Source: Tritrichomonas musculus (taxonomy: Eukaryota > Parabasalia > Tritrichomonadida > Tritrichomonadidae). From it: 64,000 nt of DNA. The stretch's first letter is position 1. Every line of letters starts with the position of its first letter. The stretch covers positions 484,098 through 548,097 of the forward strand of contig JAPFFF010000025.1 of NCBI GenBank assembly GCA_039105265.1, given 5' to 3'. The position numbers were made by a program, and so were the translations under genes. The notes under the pieces were generated by a model. The model worked only from the letters and a program-made list of their open reading frames with translations. It was not told the DNA's origin and did no database searches. Below, piece by piece: positions 59,860 through 64,000 of this stretch.

Positions 59860-62820
59860 GGGTGCTACACCGTAAATAGCTCTGTATAACTTTTACAGCG
59901 TTCTAGAGGACCTCCTCAAAGCCCGTAGTTTGTAAACACATTCTTCAACAAGTAATTAGCACCCATTTTTCCTATGTTTTGAACTTCTTCAAAGTTTTTC
60001 ATCTAAAACAACAAGATTGCTCATTCAAGAGGTCTTACATAAGTGGATACAATCATGCAATCTACTAATATTGGTGTAAGCATCCAATGATTTTCATTTG
60101 ATGGTGCCAGGGTTCACAATCGAAATTCATATCAGCACACTGTGTTTTTATTGACTTGTTAAGGCAAAAAATAATGGCTTCTCAAAGTTTATATAAAGAT
60201 TACTAGGTACATCTGGGGAACTATGATAATAACAAAGTTGGGAATTTAATGGAAATTGTTTCATTGAAAATTATGGAAGCTGATCTTCATTATCCTAGGA
60301 TTCAAATCTTTAAATCGGATGGAGTAGTTATGTTAGACTGTGTTATAGGAACTGTGTATACTCCACTAAGTCTAACGCCTGAATTAACTACTTTCGACAC
60401 CTATAATCCGTTATGATAGTCAAAACCATAATCACTACAACTAAATCGTAAATTAACCCACATTTGAATCATAAGACCTCTTGAATGAGCAATTGCATAG
60501 GAGTATCTGCGTGATAGGTCTACTATTTATAGAGTGCTTTGCTGAGATTCTATCATTAACGAACAACATTTCCAACGAACTCCATAGCCAACGAATTACA
60601 TAATCTCATATCACTAACAAATTATTCGTAAACAGTATAACTACTCTAAATCTATTTTAATTTAACTTTTTTATTCTTACTACTATATTAATCTAACGCA
60701 AGATCATCTCAGCATTAAACTTTTTTCTGGAAATGAAACAATAAGCCGCGAAGAAAAAGCAAGGCTACCCACACGAGACTTCCACACCTGTAAAGAGATT
60801 ACTCTTAATGATGTTAGTCCAAATTCCATAACGATTCCATTAAAGTATGTACTTCTCAAGAACGATAAACCCGAAATGTTGTAATATAATCTTACGAAAA
60901 CAAATTACAGGAGCGATATATCCAATATAGACTATACAACATAAGCTCGTAGTAAGTGAGAGATTCTGTGATAATGTTATCTTCTATTGCATGTTTCCAG
61001 TAGATCCACATAGCAAGAACAAGGCAGAGTATCTATGGAAGTTCCTTGTAGAATATACATATAAGATAAAGGGATTACTATAAGAACATTAGTATTAACA
61101 AGAAATATATCGTTTAAATTTAGGTTGCATTACCATCGATTTATTTGCATTATTCACTAGGGAAAAAGCTATTAAATCCTTCAACGATGCAGACTTCTCT
61201 TTTGACTTCTCTGGTGTTATTAACTAAGAAGAGGTTATCCAATAGTTAATTGATAATAACGATCTAGATAACAAAATGTCACTGTTCTCATATTCCAGAT
61301 AACAGAATAGCTTCGTTAACGAAGTAGTATACGTTAGGCTGTGCGCCCTTAACGGTCGCCCAGACCTAACTGCGCCGATGATTTCACTGGGGATAGTTAT
61401 AAGCAAAAAAAAATATATGATAGATAATTTATTCTTATTTCTTTCTATATATTGCATCCAATTTTGAGTCATATTTGTCATCTAAATCAAGTGTTATGTC
61501 TTCAACAAGCATGTCATAACCGATATAGGTAATTGTATTTTCTTTGCCATAAATTTCATCCATATACAATTCATTATCGCCAGCGCAATGGTTATAAGTT
61601 ATTAATCTAACATAATGTTGTTTTTGATTCTTATCTGTCCAAATTAACAAATATTCACCATCTTCAACAGGTGCACGATCAAATGTAGTGGCCACTAAAT
61701 TCAATGTTACTAGTAAAGTTAATGGTTTTAACTTGTATAATATTACTAATATTTACGTAAGCAATATACTTAAACTATTTTACTTTAACATCTCAATACC
61801 TGTTTCATATAAGGTAGATGGTGAATAGTTAATAAAAAGAGAGCATTTTTATCAGAACGTTCCTGTACTGAATATTACTAATGACAATAAAAATAGGCTA
61901 GATCTACTTAACACAACTAACTTAAGAGATTCTCCAATAAAGAAATTTAGAGTAATTAATTCCAAGAATATATCAACTCTTAAGACTAATAACGTTCCAA
62001 TTAAATTAATCGACTCCACAGTCTCTTTTATTTCCACCAAAAAGAGAAACATTATAGAGAATGATATTTGAAAGAATTAGAAGATGAGAAGATGTTTACA
62101 AAGAAATATTACAATACAATTAAGTTTATTAAGACAGATAACGAAAAAGTAGATTTCGTAGTGAAAGTCATTAATGATGATGACAAGATATAAGAATAGG
62201 TACAAGCATCTAAACAGTTGCGTATACATCTACATAATTACTTAATAACAGAAATATCCAAAACGAAGACAAATCACAAGAAATTATGGGACATGGAAGA
62301 TACGTTAAGATATTCATATACGAATTTTGAGATATAGGTACCAAATGTCGTACACGATATCTACTATCTGTAAGTCCAGCTAGGAGTCTAACAACAACAC
62401 CACTATTATTATTGTTTCCAACAGATCGAAAACTTAAAGATTATGTATGTACTCGAGGTGATAAAGACAGTCTGCACTTCGATCTATGGTATAAATTGAT
62501 TGAAAAGATTCTGGTAAATGGTGTTTCTCTATTGAGAATGCCTTATGGTTTGAAAGTGAGTTAGTTTACGATTTAGTTGTAGTGATTATGCTCATGACCA
62601 TCAAAATGGAAAAAAGGTGTCTAAAGTAGCTAATTCAACCGTTGGACTGAGTGGAGGATACACAGTATCCGTAACATATTCTAGCATAACTATTGATAGA
62701 GATCTTCCTATAGAATTCATAAAAGACTAGGTCCATATTTTTCTTGCCATATTGAGATCAATTAAAACAATCAACACAGCTAATAAGAATATCTTTTCGA
62801 CTTTATTATATAATTTTGAG
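59860..62820. other. Foreign-looking island; frames contain TAA/TAG but end at TGA
   Basis: Composition changes at about 59860: CpG and GC rise, A/T runs vanish, and codon-like texture appears. Six segments read as protein if only TGA is taken as stop: + 60174-60416 (ATG start), + 60546-60959, + 60847-61467 (ATG start), - 61384-61704, + 61628-62071, + 62065-62499; more texture follows to about 62820. Phrases look like real protein (ADLHYPRIQIFKSDGVVMLD; NETISREEKARLPTRDFHTC; RFCDNVIFYCMFPVDPHSKN; EDGEYLLIWTDKNQKQHYVR). About twenty TAA/TAG fall inside these frames, many where Gln would suit. I recognise no family. It may be a transferred or contaminating piece from a TAR=Gln organism, or a heavily decayed element. 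Some overlaps suggest frame damage. Confidence 0.5.
60016..60493. repeat. 22-bp perfect inverted repeat bracketing the first island frame
   Basis: ATTGCTCATTCAAGAGGTCT(TA) at 60016-60037 recurs as its exact reverse complement at 60472-60493. The ATG-to-TGA frame 60174-60416 lies between them. No target duplication is obvious at the outer edges. Confidence 0.7.
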
Positions 62821-62887
62821 ATTTTTGGCGGTTATTGTATCGATTTACCGTACTTTTAATGGTAAATATCTATTATATCTGTTATTC

Positions 62888-62933
62888 CAGGGACTACTGG
62901 TATTATACCAAAGTAGAACGGTAAAAATCCCTG
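62888..62933. other. Imperfect 46-bp palindrome at the right edge of the island
   Basis: Nested arms CAGGGA/TCCCTG, CTACT/AGTAG and GGTAT/ATACC give a long interrupted stem. It lies just after the point where coding texture stops, so it may mark a boundary. Confidence 0.5.
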
Positions 62934-62939
62934 ATTTTT

Positions 62940-64000
62940 ATACAAAATTTGTTTGTTTTATATGTTTTAATTTGTTTATCGGTATATATACAAATATTTA
63001 TATATATTTATATAGTATAATAATAAATTTAAGTTTTATTATGCATTTCCATGAAAAATATAAAGATATTTTAATTTTATATCTCAAAACTTCTTGTATT
63101 TTTAGAAGGGTCGAAACTAGCGAATTTATAATAAATATGATAATAATTAATATTTTTTATTTAAAAATAGATAATAAAATTAAACTCTGAATTATGATTT
63201 ATTTAATGCGCTAGAAAACAAGATATTTCTATAAAAAAATGATGACTTTTGAAGTCAAATGCTGATCGTCATAGGCAAATTTTTTTACAACTTTTCAATA
63301 AAATCATTTTATTAATCATTTATATCATAAAAAATATCATATATTTGCTTTTTGGTTGGTATAAATTAGAATTTATTGCCTAATATAGTTGGACTTAGCC
63401 TATATAAATTATACAAGATATGTAATTTTTTTGATGATTTGATGAAATGAGGCTCCAAAACATAAAATATCCTATTTAATTTTGATAATCATCATTAGAA
63501 ATTTATGTTTCTAAAAAATTAACTTAAATCAGTAAATCATATTTCTGTTACGAAAAATGTAGCGCACCAAATTCAATGAAATTTATCCATCAGAAAATAC
63601 ATATATAATAACGATGATTTTATCAATATTTCAAAAATTTGTTATGAAATTGGAGTGAAAAGACGGATTTGAAATTGAGAGGAAATCATGTAAAGTTCTC
63701 AATTCTGATTTTAAAAAACATAAATTTCTCATTTAAAATAATAATTATAATAAATCTAATAGATCAAAAGTTTTATTATATTTGTGCTTAATAAAAATTC
63801 AAACGATAAATATAAAATATTCAAAATCAATCGTTTTTCGAAATCAAAATTTTGAAAAAAATTATAAACGGTTTAGTATCTACTTTTCTATATTTTTGCT
63901 TTTAAAAAACGATGCAGAAGTGTATCAAATTAAGTTCTTCTAAAATCAAGCTAGCTAATTTCATTAACAATGCCATATAAATACAGTTGCATAAAAAAAT
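62940..64000. other. AT-rich tail of the window, nothing recognised
   Basis: The texture returns to that of ordinary intergenic DNA here. The frame across 62816-63190 is hydrophobic by AT bias and has no initiator or family resemblance, so I leave it out. No RNA or repeat seen. Confidence 0.5.

Noticed and set aside
62816-63190. 124-codon hydrophobic frame
   Set aside because: Composition follows from AT-rich sequence; no initiator, no domain, and it straddles the island border.

Overview
The window looks like nuclear DNA of a parabasalid flagellate, most likely Tritrichomonas foetus or a close relative. It is very AT-rich and shows several gene families typical of trichomonads: DUF3447-ankyrin proteins, BspA-type leucine-rich repeats, pieces of Sel1/TKL kinases, caspase-like C14 proteins, a cyclase tail, a giant coiled-coil protein and a lysine-rich linker histone. 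Many genes carry a trichomonad-type initiator, TCATTTTT(T)A, 2 to 22 bases before the ATG. I see no spliceosomal intron with the known trichomonad motifs.

1-14 kb: a DUF3447-ankyrin gene (minus strand) runs off the left edge. It is followed by a decayed TKL/Sel1 kinase fragment, a short membrane RING E3 of Tul1/Dsc1 type, a 1298-aa BspA-like LRR protein, a Sel1-family tail fragment, a locally GC-richer RCC1 pseudogene and a pseudokinase in which both catalytic Asp residues are Asn.

14-27 kb: a second DUF3447-ankyrin locus on the plus strand. A 908-bp TA-flanked element interrupts it, and an array of about 25 single-ankyrin cassettes separated by 25-bp minisatellite spacers follows. Next come a third, decayed DUF3447 copy, a Tc1/mariner-like relic, a cyclase C-terminal relic and tRNA-Ala.

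27-46 kb: a 762-aa unknown protein, a type I surface protein, an NTF2 relic and a 4259-aa coiled-coil protein.

46-59.5 kb: a locus with a thiol-activated-cytolysin-like domain (looks broken), tRNA-Pro, a small unknown acidic protein, two convergent C14 caspase-like paralogues (one interrupted), a tandem LC8 dynein-light-chain fusion, an HMG-box protein, a third TA-flanked element, a UBC-fold protein, a linker-histone-like protein and a small basic protein.

59.9-62.8 kb: a compositionally distinct island. Its reading frames contain many TAA/TAG but end only at TGA, as if written in a code where TAR means Gln. The rest of the window uses the standard code. This island, the ankyrin cassette array and the shared hairpin-ended architecture of the three TA elements are the most unusual things here. 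Most genes are single units with no operon logic; the repeat families account for most of the decay seen.
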